From Mesorhizobium sp. L-2-11 (GTDB lineage: Bacteria; Pseudomonadota; Alphaproteobacteria; Rhizobiales; Rhizobiaceae): a stretch of DNA of 64,000 nucleotides. The stretch spans positions 62,001 to 126,000 of the forward strand of contig NZ_AP023258.1 in the NCBI RefSeq assembly GCF_016756595.1, read 5' to 3'. Shown here in pieces: positions 33,676 through 42,374 of this stretch (its first letter is position 1; the number at the start of each line of letters is the position of its first letter). The notes beneath the pieces are model-generated. The model saw nothing but the letters and a program-made list of their open reading frames with translations. It made no database searches and was not told the DNA's origin. The position numbers were made by a program, and so were the translations under genes.

Positions 33676-33908
33676 ATGAGCTTCGTTGTCTTCATCATCA
33701 TCTTTCTTTTCTTTGGGGCCGCCGCGTCAGCGCAGCCCTGGCAAAGCGCCGATCCGGCTGGTCCGTCGAAGGGTTGAAAGCGGCGCAGACGTACGCCACT
33801 AGCTTGAAACCTACCGCGGTCATGGTGTTGCAGGACGGAAGGGTAATCGCCAGTTGGGGCGACGTGTCACGCAAGGTGAATGTCGCATCCATCCGCAAGA
33901 GCCTGTTG
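33676..33908 (+). pseudogene. N-terminal fragment of a beta-lactamase-family hydrolase
   Basis: A signal peptide (MSFVVFIIIFLFFGAAASA) is followed, after a frameshift near 33750-33770, by AAQTYATSLKPTAVMVLQDG, RVIASWGDV and NVASIRKSLLS. These match the N-terminus of class C beta-lactamase-like serine hydrolases, with SIRK as the SxxK motif. The sequence stops matching right after SIRKSLLS and runs into the end of the methyltransferase-helicase gene on the other strand. A truncated, frameshifted remnant left by a rearrangement. Confidence 0.65.
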
Positions 33909-34151
33909 AGCTTCGGCGATCGGCATCGACCTGCTCTTCGCGGCGAGCGCCTCCTCGACCTCCTCAAGCTGCCGGCGCTTGTCGGCGAGTTCGCCAGCAA
34001 AGGCGAATTCGGCCTCCCCATTACGCGACTGGTATGAGGCAAGCCTGCGGCGCGCATCGGCAAGACGCTGGCGATAGCGCTCCTGTTCGCCCTCGAAACC
34101 GTCGAGCGCGTTCTCGAGCCGGGAGACGGCTCCAAGCGGCGTAACCGTCAC
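33867..34151 (-). pseudogene. Detached C-terminus of the methyltransferase-helicase
   Basis: 94 codons: VTVTPLGAVSRLENALDGFE, EGEQERYRQRLADARRRLA, then a coiled coil. This continues the logical end of the large protein at 34148-38983 in another frame, so a 1-2 base indel near 34155 is likely. A GTG overlaps the TGA of the large gene, so separate translation by coupling is possible. The last residues (after about 33910) come from the junction with the beta-lactamase remnant, so the true C-terminus is lost. Confidence 0.65.
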
Positions 34152-37100
34152 CGCAAGATCGTATTGCGCATCAGCATTGTGGTGTAGCGATAGCTATCCT
34201 TGCCGAAGCGCTCGCCGGAATATTCCAGTTCGAAGCCGCCAAGCGAGGCGATGACGGTATCGTCCTCGTGCTGAAGCTGCACCAAAGTCAGGATCTCCTT
34301 CATGAGCGCCCTGCCCGCCTCCTTGCGTTCGGTGTACGCCCTGCCCACGACGCTTATGGCGAAGGCATCGCCTGCGGTCGGAACGAACCGCTCGATGTCC
34401 TTACCGATCTCGGCAATTCGCCGGGTCGAGTATTCGATGGCGCGTTCGGCATCGCGGATCTGGCGACGCACGGCGTGCTGGTCGTCGATATGAGCGGCGC
34501 GTAGACGCTCCAGCCGGGCAATGTCGGCTTCGAGCCCAGCCTTCTGCATCAGGCGTTGATCACCGGAGGCAATGGCCTTGGCCATGGCGAACTGGCTGGC
34601 TTGGCCCTCACCCATATCCTCCAGCCGCCGAATGGACGTGTCGCCGGAAAGTGCTGCGGCAATGAAGCGGGCCTTGCGCTCGTTGTTCTGCCACATGGTC
34701 GCATCGAGCGAACCCTCGGTGGCGTAGGCGAAGACATCGACCATATCGTTTTGGTTGCCCTGGCGCACGATGCGGCCTTCGCGCTGCTCAATCTGGGAGG
34801 GCAGCCAGGGCACGTCGAGGTGATGGAGCGCTTTCAGCCGGAGCTGAGCGTTGACGCCTGTCCCCATGGTTTCCGACGATCCGATCAGGACGCGAACCTT
34901 TCCGGCACGGACATCGCCGAAGAGCCTCTGCTTGGCTTCGGTCTTCTTGTAATCCTGCATGAAGGCAATTTCGTTCGCCGGCACGCCCATGCGGACCAAT
35001 TCGTCACGTACCCAGCGGTAGGCGGAAAATCCTCTCGTCTTCTCGACGCTGATCGTGCCGAGATCACTGAAGATCATCTGAGCCGCACCAGGCAGTTCGT
35101 AGAGATTGCCGTCCGGCCGGACATAGGCGTTCTCCTCCGTCTCCTTCCAGATGCGGAAAGCATTCGAGATGAGATTGTTGAGCTTGTTGTCCGGCTCATT
35201 GTCATTGTCGGCATCGACCAGACGCAGGTCGATCGCCGCATGACGACCGTCCGTGATGACCGAGAGCAGGATGTCGTCGCCCGGCTCCGGCGGCCTTTCG
35301 CGCTCTTCTATGGCCTTGATCCGGGCATCGAGCACCAGCTGGTAGCGCTTGAACGCCTGCGTCGGCTTCGAGGTGAGGATCTGCCGCCTGCCGGTCGAGA
35401 TCGCCGGCACCTTCACATACTGGCGCAGGTCCTCCGGCATCACGACGTCCGCGAAGGAGCGGAACATCGCGATCAGTTCGGGCACGTTGACGAAGCTGGC
35501 AAAGCGAGAAACCGGCTTGTATTTGCCGGACGGCTGAAGCTCGAGCTCAGTCGTCGTATCGCCGAAGGTCGACGCCCAGGCGTCGAACTCGTGCAGGCCG
35601 CGCTCCATCAGGGCCACATGGTCCATAAGCCGCTGGACCGTGAACATCTCGCCGAGCGTATTGGTGATCGGCGTGCCGGAGGCGAGCACGAGCGCCCGGC
35701 CCGGGTTCTTTGTCTCGATGAAGCGGGACTTTACGTAGAGATCCCACGCCCGTTGCGAGCCGTTCGGATCGACACCTTTCAGCGTCGACATGTTCGTCGC
35801 AAAGGAGAGCTTCCTGAACTCCTGGGCCTCGTCGACCATGATCTGGTCGACGCCGATCTCGGCAATGGTGAGCAGGTCGTCCTTGCGGGTGGAGAGCGCC
35901 TCCAGTCGTTCCTGCAAGCCCTCCTTCAGCCGTTCGAGGCGCTTGCGCGACACACGGTCCTCGTCGTCGACGTCGAGCAGGAGCTTTTCGTAGAGCTCGA
36001 CCTCGTCGTGGATCATTTGCTGTTCGAAGGCCGACGGGACGCCGATGAACTTGAAGGCCGAATGGGTGATGATGATTGCGTCCCAGGTCGCCGTCGCCGC
36101 CCGCGACAGGAACCGCGCCCGCTTGTCCTTGGTGAAGTTCGTCTCGTCGGCGACAAGGATCCGGGCATTCGGATAAAGCGCGAGGAATTCGCGCGCCGCT
36201 TGCGCGAGGCAATGACCGGGCACGACCTGCATCGCCATGGAGATCAGACCGAGCCGGCGCTGCTCCATGATAGCGGCCGCCATCGTCATCGTCTTGCCGG
36301 CGCCGACGGCATGGGCAAGGTAGGTCGAGCCCGAGGCAATGATGCGCCAGATGCCGCGCTTCTGGTGGCCGTAAAGAGAAAAGGCGCCAGAGGCGCCCGG
36401 AAGTTGCAGATGGTCCCCATTGAATCTTCGCGGGGCAATGTTGTTGAAGCGATCATTGTAGACCCGCGCCAGCCGATCGGTCCGGTCGGGATCGGACCAG
36501 ATCCAGTTCTGGAAGGCGGTCTTGATCTTCTGCAGCTTCTCCTTGGCGGCCTCGGTATCGACGACATTGAGCACGCGGCGCTCGCTGTCACCCTCCTTGA
36601 TCGTATCGAAGATCTGCGGCACGCGGCTGTTGAGGGCATCGGCGAGCAGTTCGCCGGCATGGCGGCGGCCCGTGCCCCACTCGGACGTACCGACCGCGAG
36701 ATAGGCGAGCTGACGTGCCTCGACCGTCCACGACGCCAGTTCCGGCATATGGTGGATCCTGATGTCGGCGTTCATGGTCTCCTTGACGAAGGCAACAACA
36801 TCGGCGGCGGGAATCCACGGTGCGCCGAGCCGCGCGGTAATGTCCGAGGGCTGGAGATCGGCGGGCTGCACGCCCTGCAGAGCCGTGACGTTGCGCTCAT
36901 AGGCGGGATCGAGCGCGGCGGCGGCCTCCGCGACCTTCAGCTTGTCGCGGACATAGCCGGACAGGTAGGCGTCGGCCGTCTGCCAGGAGCCGTCGGACGG
37001 ATCGCGGAAAATGGCGCTGCCGAGTTCGGCAACGACATCATCAGGATCACGATGCAGCAGCTCGGCGATATGGTCGAGATCGACACGACCGCGTTCGTTG

Positions 37101-38983
37101 AGCACGACGGCAAGCGCATCGGCAGCCGAGGCGATGACCGGTGGTGCAGGCGGCGATATTACCCGTTCGGTGAAGATCGGGCCGGGCCGGGCCGTGTCGT
37201 TTTCGAGGTCATAGTCCTCGATCGACGCCACCAGCCAGCAATCGGGGTCATCGGCAAACGGCTGAAGGTTCGGTCGCCGATGGCTTTCGCGCACGTCACC
37301 GGTCTCGGTCTCTTCGGCAACGGAGACGACCGTGGTGTTGATCGGCCCGAATTCGCGGACAAAGCTCGACCAGGCGATGCGCAGCCTGACCTGAAGGCCC
37401 TTCCATGGTTGGTCGAGCTCCTGGGCTTTCAGGACCTCACGAACGGCATCGCGTACAGGGATCAGCTTCTTGATAATCCGGACATGCTTTTCCGGGATGC
37501 CGTCGCCGCTGCGGCCCTTGCGGACCTTGATGGCGACAGGCTCACCGTCGATGACCTGCATGAGGCCTTTGGCGTTGTCGACGAAAAAGCTGCCCTCGCG
37601 TACGTGGCGATCCGAAGGCAGATCAACGACAGCTTGGTCATCTGTATCTTCGAGATCAAGATCGATCGGCGTGGGTTCGCCGTCGTAGCGGGCTTCCGGA
37701 AGGAGATTGAGAACGGCCGACAGCGCCGTGTTGAGCGCCTCACCCTTGCGAGGAAGGCAGGTATAGGTTTCGCCGAACGGTCCGGAGGTGAGCGCATGCG
37801 TGCCGAGGACGAAATCCGGATGGCGGGCGAACCAGCGATTGACGCGGATAGCGCCCTCATCGTCGGTCGCCGGCCTCACCTCCTCTATGTCGAGCCAGGA
37901 CAGGTCGCCCTCCGGCTCGCCGATCTTGCGCTTGCGAAAAAAGAGGATGTCGACCACGACGTCCGTACCGGCGTCCGAGCGGAAGCTTCCTTCGGCCAGG
38001 CGGATCGCGGCGATCAGATCGGCCGTCTTCGCGATATGCTCCCGGGCGGTGCTATCAGCCTTATCAAGAGTGCCTGAGCTGGTGACGAAGGCAGCGAAGG
38101 CGCCCGGCTTCAGGAGATCGATCGACCGCGCGATGAAATAGTCGTGCAGCCGCAGGCCGAGCGAGCGATAGGCCCGATCGGAGCGCACCGTGCGATCCGA
38201 GAACGGCGGATTGCCGATAGCAAGATCGAAATATGCCGGCAGCTCGGTGCGGGCGAAGTCGCCCGTGAGGATGCGCGCCCGCGGCTGCAGCAGCCGGGCG
38301 ATGCGCGTCGTGACCGGATCGAGCTCAACGCCCGTAACATGAGACACATCGCGCAGGATCTCCGGCATCAGCGCCGGAAACAGGCCCGTGCCGATGCCCG
38401 ACTCCAGCACGCGGCCCCCGCGCCATCCGAGGCGCTGCAGCCCGATCCAGATCGCCCGGATGATGAACTCCGGCGTGAAATGCGCATACTGAGTGCCGCG
38501 GGCGAGCGAGGCGTAGTCCATCTCGCTGACGGCGTCCTCGAGCGCCGAGCCGATCTCATCCCAGCCTTCGCGGAAATCGACCTCGCCCGGACGGCGGAAG
38601 ACGCCATTGGCGAGATCGGACGCGCCGAAGCCAGTGAAGCGGATCAGCCGTCCCTGCTCCTCCGGCGTGGCCGGGCGTTCCTCCGCCTCGATCTCAGCGG
38701 CCAGCCGGATTGCCGCAATGTTGTCCCGGGCGCGCTCTTTCCATCCGCGGGCAAGACTTCGCTCGGCCTCGAGATAGAAATTCTGGCCGCGTCGGGAACC
38801 AGAAGTGGTTCCCCGCCCGATGGTCTGTGCCGGCGCGCCGGGCGCCGGTGAGGACGGTGTGGGATCATCGTCGTCGTCATCCGCCGCGAAATCGCTGGCG
38901 ATAGCCGTAACATCGAGGCCGAAGCCGGACGAAAGCGACGTGCCGCCGAACATATCGAGGGTGAAGGGGTCGTCATGCGACAT
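34148..38983 (-). CDS. Giant N6-adenine methyltransferase-helicase protein (DarB/strawberry-notch-like)
   Basis: 1,611 residues from the ATG at 38983 (AGGAG upstream). After an acidic N-terminus, a class I methyltransferase domain shows the SAM motif VLESGIGTGLFPALM and the adenine-MTase motif IGNPPFSDR (about residues 180-330). The C-terminal half is an SF2 helicase: P-loop HAVGAGKTMTMAAAIM, DEAQ box IMVDEAQEFRKL, SAT-like ASGTPITNTLGEMF, and motif VI QREGRIVRQGNQ. This plan resembles phage P1 DarB, which protects incoming DNA from restriction. With ardC nearby, an antirestriction role during conjugation is a reasonable inference. It ends early by an apparent frameshift. Confidence 0.83.
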   Translation of the reverse strand: MSHDDPFTLDMFGGTSLSSGFGLDVTAIASDFAADDDDDDPTPSSPAPGAPAQTIGRGTTSGSRRGQNFYLEAERSLARGWKERARDNIAAIRLAAEIEAEERPATPEEQGRLIRFTGFGASDLANGVFRRPGEVDFREGWDEIGSALEDAVSEMDYASLARGTQYAHFTPEFIIRAIWIGLQRLGWRGGRVLESGIGTGLFPALMPEILRDVSHVTGVELDPVTTRIARLLQPRARILTGDFARTELPAYFDLAIGNPPFSDRTVRSDRAYRSLGLRLHDYFIARSIDLLKPGAFAAFVTSSGTLDKADSTAREHIAKTADLIAAIRLAEGSFRSDAGTDVVVDILFFRKRKIGEPEGDLSWLDIEEVRPATDDEGAIRVNRWFARHPDFVLGTHALTSGPFGETYTCLPRKGEALNTALSAVLNLLPEARYDGEPTPIDLDLEDTDDQAVVDLPSDRHVREGSFFVDNAKGLMQVIDGEPVAIKVRKGRSGDGIPEKHVRIIKKLIPVRDAVREVLKAQELDQPWKGLQVRLRIAWSSFVREFGPINTTVVSVAEETETGDVRESHRRPNLQPFADDPDCWLVASIEDYDLENDTARPGPIFTERVISPPAPPVIASAADALAVVLNERGRVDLDHIAELLHRDPDDVVAELGSAIFRDPSDGSWQTADAYLSGYVRDKLKVAEAAAALDPAYERNVTALQGVQPADLQPSDITARLGAPWIPAADVVAFVKETMNADIRIHHMPELASWTVEARQLAYLAVGTSEWGTGRRHAGELLADALNSRVPQIFDTIKEGDSERRVLNVVDTEAAKEKLQKIKTAFQNWIWSDPDRTDRLARVYNDRFNNIAPRRFNGDHLQLPGASGAFSLYGHQKRGIWRIIASGSTYLAHAVGAGKTMTMAAAIMEQRRLGLISMAMQVVPGHCLAQAAREFLALYPNARILVADETNFTKDKRARFLSRAATATWDAIIITHSAFKFIGVPSAFEQQMIHDEVELYEKLLLDVDDEDRVSRKRLERLKEGLQERLEALSTRKDDLLTIAEIGVDQIMVDEAQEFRKLSFATNMSTLKGVDPNGSQRAWDLYVKSRFIETKNPGRALVLASGTPITNTLGEMFTVQRLMDHVALMERGLHEFDAWASTFGDTTTELELQPSGKYKPVSRFASFVNVPELIAMFRSFADVVMPEDLRQYVKVPAISTGRRQILTSKPTQAFKRYQLVLDARIKAIEERERPPEPGDDILLSVITDGRHAAIDLRLVDADNDNEPDNKLNNLISNAFRIWKETEENAYVRPDGNLYELPGAAQMIFSDLGTISVEKTRGFSAYRWVRDELVRMGVPANEIAFMQDYKKTEAKQRLFGDVRAGKVRVLIGSSETMGTGVNAQLRLKALHHLDVPWLPSQIEQREGRIVRQGNQNDMVDVFAYATEGSLDATMWQNNERKARFIAAALSGDTSIRRLEDMGEGQASQFAMAKAIASGDQRLMQKAGLEADIARLERLRAAHIDDQHAVRRQIRDAERAIEYSTRRIAEIGKDIERFVPTAGDAFAISVVGRAYTERKEAGRALMKEILTLVQLQHEDDTVIASLGGFELEYSGERFGKDSYRYTTMLMRNTILR

Positions 38984-39121
38984 GAGGTTTTCTCCTGAGT
39001 GAAGGCGCACGTCGACGTCCTGCTGGACCTGCTGGAGAGGTCCAGTCCGTAGGCGTGCGCGGATTGTGGGGATTGCGCTGATGCGGAGCCGATGGGCGCG
39101 GCTCACGGATAATCAGCCCGT
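38984..39121. promoter_or_regulatory. Leader of the methyltransferase-helicase gene
   Basis: 138 bp between the DUF3085 stop and the start at 38983. It holds the AGGAG site and a CAGGAC/GTCCTG-type inverted repeat near 39018. No promoter hexamers stand out, and the gene may be read through from DUF3085 and DUF1419. Confidence 0.3.
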
Positions 39122-39514
39122 TTAGATCACGTAGATCTGCATTTCGTTGCGTAGGCACACGATACGCAGTTGCACACAGCCGCGAGTGGCTTTGATCAAG
39201 GCGTCGAGGCTCTCGGCGTCGATGAAGTCGATCCCGTCATCGCCCCCGAAATGCTGGCGCTTGTAGAGCCAGTAGTCGGGATTGGTGGAAGGATTGCACT
39301 CGTCGGCATAGCAAACGAGAGCCCTCTGGCCCTCGGCGAGTATGCCGTTCGACAACAAATACACCCCCTCGTCGCCGACCAACCAGAGGCCAGGCTTTTC
39401 GCCCTCGCCGGGCCGGAGGCCGTAGTAGGGATTGCGGAAGCCGCCATTGGCAGCCGCATCGGCACGTCCGCGCGCGATGATCTCGCGCATCTTGTGCAGT
39501 GGGAAGGTGAACAT
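39122..39514 (-). CDS. DUF3085 family protein
   Basis: 130 residues (MFTFPLHKMREIIARGRADA...). The pattern with PYYGLRPGEGEKPGLWLVGD, DEGVYLLSNG and VCYADECNP is that of DUF3085 proteins of rhizobial plasmids. Function unknown. It lies 9 bases after the DUF1419-like gene in the same direction and is probably co-transcribed with it. Confidence 0.75.
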   Translation of the reverse strand: MFTFPLHKMREIIARGRADAAANGGFRNPYYGLRPGEGEKPGLWLVGDEGVYLLSNGILAEGQRALVCYADECNPSTNPDYWLYKRQHFGGDDGIDFIDAESLDALIKATRGCVQLRIVCLRNEMQIYVI

Positions 39515-39523
39515 CGTTCCACC

Positions 39524-40126
39524 TCACGCCGCGATGGGTTCGGGGAGATGGCGCAGATGTACAGGCAGCTTCGCCGCGATCTCATCATCAGTGAGATCTT
39601 CCAACAGCTTCAGCGTGGTGCCCCGGCGCCCGCCATAATAGAGCACGGTGCGCTTGCCACGATGCTCCGGCAGCCATTGATCACCAGCATAACCGCGATA
39701 CTCGTCATGCGTCGCGCTCCAAATGTGCTCAAGTCGCTCGTTGTGCGTCATCGCCTTCACCGGCCAGGACTCGCGCTCAACGATGGCGTCGCGCATCTCG
39801 ACCGGCGATCTGGTGACATTCAGATCGCAATAGGCGTGGAAGTAGCGCGTCCTGCCGTCGATGCGCAGCGTGTAGAAGACGCTGATGATCGAGTCGGTGA
39901 GGAATTCGCGCAGCGCGAACATCTCGCCCCGCATCCACAGCGGCGGCAGGATCTTCAACATGTAGTCATGCTCGACACGACCCACTTCAAACCATTCCCC
40001 TGCATAGAGGGGGCCGGCATCGCCTTCGAAACGATTGGGCCGTTGGGCATGACGGTCAAACATGCGGAACATCTGCCGACGGTCGGCGATGCCCTGGTAA
40101 ACCTTGCGGATGGAAGAGAGGGTCAT
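39524..40126 (-). CDS. DUF1419-like plasmid protein
   Basis: 200 residues (MTLSSIRKVYQGIADRRQMF...). Conserved stretches RMFDRHAQRPNRFEGDAGPL, YAGEWFEV and the end LTDDEIAAKLPVHLRHLPE are typical of a family confined to Agrobacterium/Rhizobium plasmids that I recall as DUF1419. Function unknown. It is the first gene of the minus-strand run DUF1419-DUF3085-methyltransferase-helicase. Confidence 0.7.
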   Translation of the reverse strand: MTLSSIRKVYQGIADRRQMFRMFDRHAQRPNRFEGDAGPLYAGEWFEVGRVEHDYMLKILPPLWMRGEMFALREFLTDSIISVFYTLRIDGRTRYFHAYCDLNVTRSPVEMRDAIVERESWPVKAMTHNERLEHIWSATHDEYRGYAGDQWLPEHRGKRTVLYYGGRRGTTLKLLEDLTDDEIAAKLPVHLRHLPEPIAA

Positions 40127-40233
40127 TGGCGGGCTCCTTCAGCCTCGTCGGGCCGTAGCGCGGTCATCCCTCGCGGATCACCATCATCTTCAGCCCTTCC
40201 TGACCCTCCTCCGCAGCCGCCTCTCCGTCCGGC

Positions 40234-40279
40234 CGCGTCAAGGGCCGCGGAACGCGGGCGAAGCTTCACCCTTGACGCG
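40234..40279. repeat. 11-bp inverted repeat in a divergent promoter region
   Basis: CGCGTCAAGGG (40234-40244) and its exact complement (40269-40279) flank 24 bases that contain a smaller CCGCG/CGCGG repeat. It lies between the start of the DUF1419-like gene and the divergent secreted-protein gene. Candidate operator or leader hairpin. Confidence 0.5.
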
Positions 40280-40374
40280 ACCGGCGGGCATGCGGCAGCC
40301 AGGTTTCATTTGTTCTTCCCATTTCTTCCCTCCCCCTCCCCAGTTTGGCCGCACGTACCGGCTGTCATGCGCGG

Positions 40375-40905
40375 ATGAAACACACTCTCGCCATTGCGCT
40401 CGTTTGCCTCGGAACGATCCCCGCCATCGCCGCCGAGCCGGAATCCCCCGACAGGATCGATCCGCTCTTCGACTGCTCGATCCCCGAGACATTCGCTTCT
40501 CGCCTGGCCGGATTATTCTGGGACCAGAAGGAAAGCGAGGAAAGCCGGCTGGTTCTGCGCCTGACCGGCGGCGAGCTAGTCGAGACCCGAAAGCTGACAA
40601 TGTGCGGCGAACCGCTGACCGTTGAGTTCATCTCCGGCCAGATGCACACGAGAGAAGAGCTCGAGAAGCTCCACTCGAACAATCTCGAATGGTTCCGCGG
40701 CAAGTTTCCCGGCTTACAGGGAACCTATGCCGACGAACGCACGGGCGAGATCGTGCTGGAGATCTACACGGCGGAAGCGGGGGGCGTGGATGTCGAGGCT
40801 CTCAGGCGAGAGTCCGAATCCCGGCTGGGCGCACCGCTGCGGGTGGCGATGACCATGGCAAAGCTCGTGCCGGCGATCCTCAATCCGGTGCCAGCAATGG
40901 AGTAA
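40375..40905 (+). CDS. Exported hypothetical protein
   Basis: 176 residues from the ATG at 40375. The N-terminus is a classic Sec signal peptide (MKHTLAIALVCLGTIPAIA, cleavage before AEPES). The mature part is mixed alpha/beta with two cysteines (FDCS and TMCG) that could form a disulfide. No family is recognised. It is the only plus-strand gene between 34 and 42 kb and faces the toprim gene tail to tail. Confidence 0.65.
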   Translation: MKHTLAIALVCLGTIPAIAAEPESPDRIDPLFDCSIPETFASRLAGLFWDQKESEESRLVLRLTGGELVETRKLTMCGEPLTVEFISGQMHTREELEKLHSNNLEWFRGKFPGLQGTYADERTGEIVLEIYTAEAGGVDVEALRRESESRLGAPLRVAMTMAKLVPAILNPVPAME

Positions 40906-40924
40906 GCGGCGGCGATCGGCTCGA

Positions 40925-41821
40925 TCATGCGGATGCCGCCTGCAGCATCGCGTTCCAGTCCTCGGCGACCGGCTTCAATCGCTCGAAGTCGCAGGAGAGT
41001 TCGTCGGCAAGTTCACGCAGCCGCGACACGAACGCGTCACCCTGCGGGTTGGCGTCGGTGGCAGCGACAAGGCGTACGTGCGGCCGCTCTGCCAGCAAGC
41101 GAATGGCGGCGTTGGTGGCGGGTGACCAGCCGCCGCCGGTACTGACATAGAGCGTGTCGCGCCGGATCCGTTCGATCGCGGCCAGGCTCATGGCGTCGAT
41201 CGCCGCTTCGGTGACGCAGATGCGGGTGGCTGTCATCGTCCCGAACCGGAACAACACCTTGCCGCCTCCGGCCGCAAAACCACGCCATTCCGGGCCGCGC
41301 TCCTCCCAGCCGGTGACGATACCGGCCGCGTCGGTGTGCGCGGCCCACATGCTGCCGCGCGGCCCTTCTCTCAGCACGTTCTGGGCAATGGCGGCGCGGA
41401 TGACCTGCTCGGGGATATGCCGCTCGTCGCGCAGATAGCGCCAGGTCGCCGATCCACGCCAGGGCTTGCGTCGCACAGCCCATCGTTCCGGGATCGACCT
41501 GTCGGGTTCGGTCTCCCGGGACTGCCGTTTCCATTCAGGCCCGCTCGGCTCGAAACCGACCAGGGACGCCACCTGCACGAACGCTTCTACGAAATCGCCG
41601 CCGTCCAGGTGCTGCACCAGCGAGTAGACATCACCCTTGGCGTCCGAGAGCGGATCGAACCAGCCCTTGCCGTCATGGATGACGATGATGATGTCGTCGC
41701 CCCGCCGGTACTTCACCGCCTTGCGGGTGCTCTCCTTGAGGTCGATAGCAAAGCCGCCGGTCTCCAGTACGGCCGCACAACCAACCCGGCCGCGCAGCTC
41801 TTCTATGTCCGCTTTTTCCAT
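40925..41821 (-). CDS. DUF3991/toprim-domain protein (primase-like)
   Basis: 298 residues from the ATG at 41821 (GGGAGAG upstream). The N-terminal region (VKYRRGDDIIIVIHDGKGWF; GDVYSLVQHLDGGDF) is the zinc-finger-like and DUF3991 part of plasmid primase-related proteins. The C-terminal toprim domain has ICVTEAAIDAMSLA (catalytic Glu) and LVAATDANPQGDAF (DxN/D). Such proteins may prime the incoming single strand or process it. A longer upstream frame (to 42559) is a shadow. Confidence 0.82.
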   Translation of the reverse strand: MEKADIEELRGRVGCAAVLETGGFAIDLKESTRKAVKYRRGDDIIIVIHDGKGWFDPLSDAKGDVYSLVQHLDGGDFVEAFVQVASLVGFEPSGPEWKRQSRETEPDRSIPERWAVRRKPWRGSATWRYLRDERHIPEQVIRAAIAQNVLREGPRGSMWAAHTDAAGIVTGWEERGPEWRGFAAGGGKVLFRFGTMTATRICVTEAAIDAMSLAAIERIRRDTLYVSTGGGWSPATNAAIRLLAERPHVRLVAATDANPQGDAFVSRLRELADELSCDFERLKPVAEDWNAMLQAASA

Positions 41822-42000
41822 TCTTCTCTCCCGGCCACCTTTCGGCCGGCCTTTCTCCAAGTCTATCTCTTCCACATAAATCGCGGAACACTCCGCGACC
41901 GCCGCGAAGAGCAAAGGGCGCAAGGGCGCGGCTTCCGCCGCGGCGTAGCCTCCCTTGCGGCCTGCCGCTCGCAAGCGGCACGCCGGACGGCAAAGCCGGT

Positions 42001-42186
42001 TCAATGAACCGGCCGTCCTCCTGCATAGGGGCAGTACTCGAAGAGTGCCTCGACCTCGTCGTCGTCGAGGTCGTCGGCGGGAAGAACGCCGTATTCGTCG
42101 CCGGAGCGGAAGAGCGTGATCGGGACCATGAGGGTGCGGGCGAGGTGGAAGGCGTGGTTTTGGGCGAGGGAAAGATCTTGCGACAT
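42001..42186 (-). CDS. Small acidic plasmid protein
   Basis: 61 residues from the ATG at 42186 (GGAG upstream): MSQDLSLAQNHAFHLARTLM, then an acidic stretch LPADDLDDDEVEALFEYCPY. No family is recognised. It precedes the toprim gene by 180 GC-rich bases in the same orientation and marks the end of the plasmid backbone before the insertion sequences. Confidence 0.6.
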   Translation of the reverse strand: MSQDLSLAQNHAFHLARTLMVPITLFRSGDEYGVLPADDLDDDEVEALFEYCPYAGGRPVH

Positions 42187-42330
42187 CTGAGGGCTCCATC
42201 TTTGGAGCGGGCCAATTCCCGCTCGATGGTTCCTCAAAGGTCGGGCTCCGGGCGCGATCACCGCAGAGGCGAAGCCGGCGCGGCCGCAGCTTGCTAGATC
42301 CCATGGGTGGAGGGCGGCCGGCGTTTTTGC

Positions 42331-42364
42331 AGAATGAGGCTGCTTGATTCATCCCACTCATTCT
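42331..42364. repeat. Inverted repeat upstream of the IS110-family transposase
   Basis: AGAATGAG (42331-42338) and CTCATTCT (42357-42364) are exact complements with an 18-base loop, 11 bases before the transposase start. It probably belongs to the left end of the IS. Confidence 0.5.
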
Positions 42365-42374
42365 GAAGGCGACC

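Noticed and set aside
34556..38077. A 1,173-codon plus-strand ORF opposite the methyltransferase-helicase
   Set aside because: It mirrors the codon pattern of the real gene and lacks any motif; the minus-strand protein has clear MTase and helicase motifs.
42004..42297. Plus-strand ORF of 97 codons opposite the 61-residue gene
   Set aside because: The minus-strand gene has a good ribosome-binding site and operon position; the plus ORF is rich in Glu/Gly/Val typical of antisense shadows.
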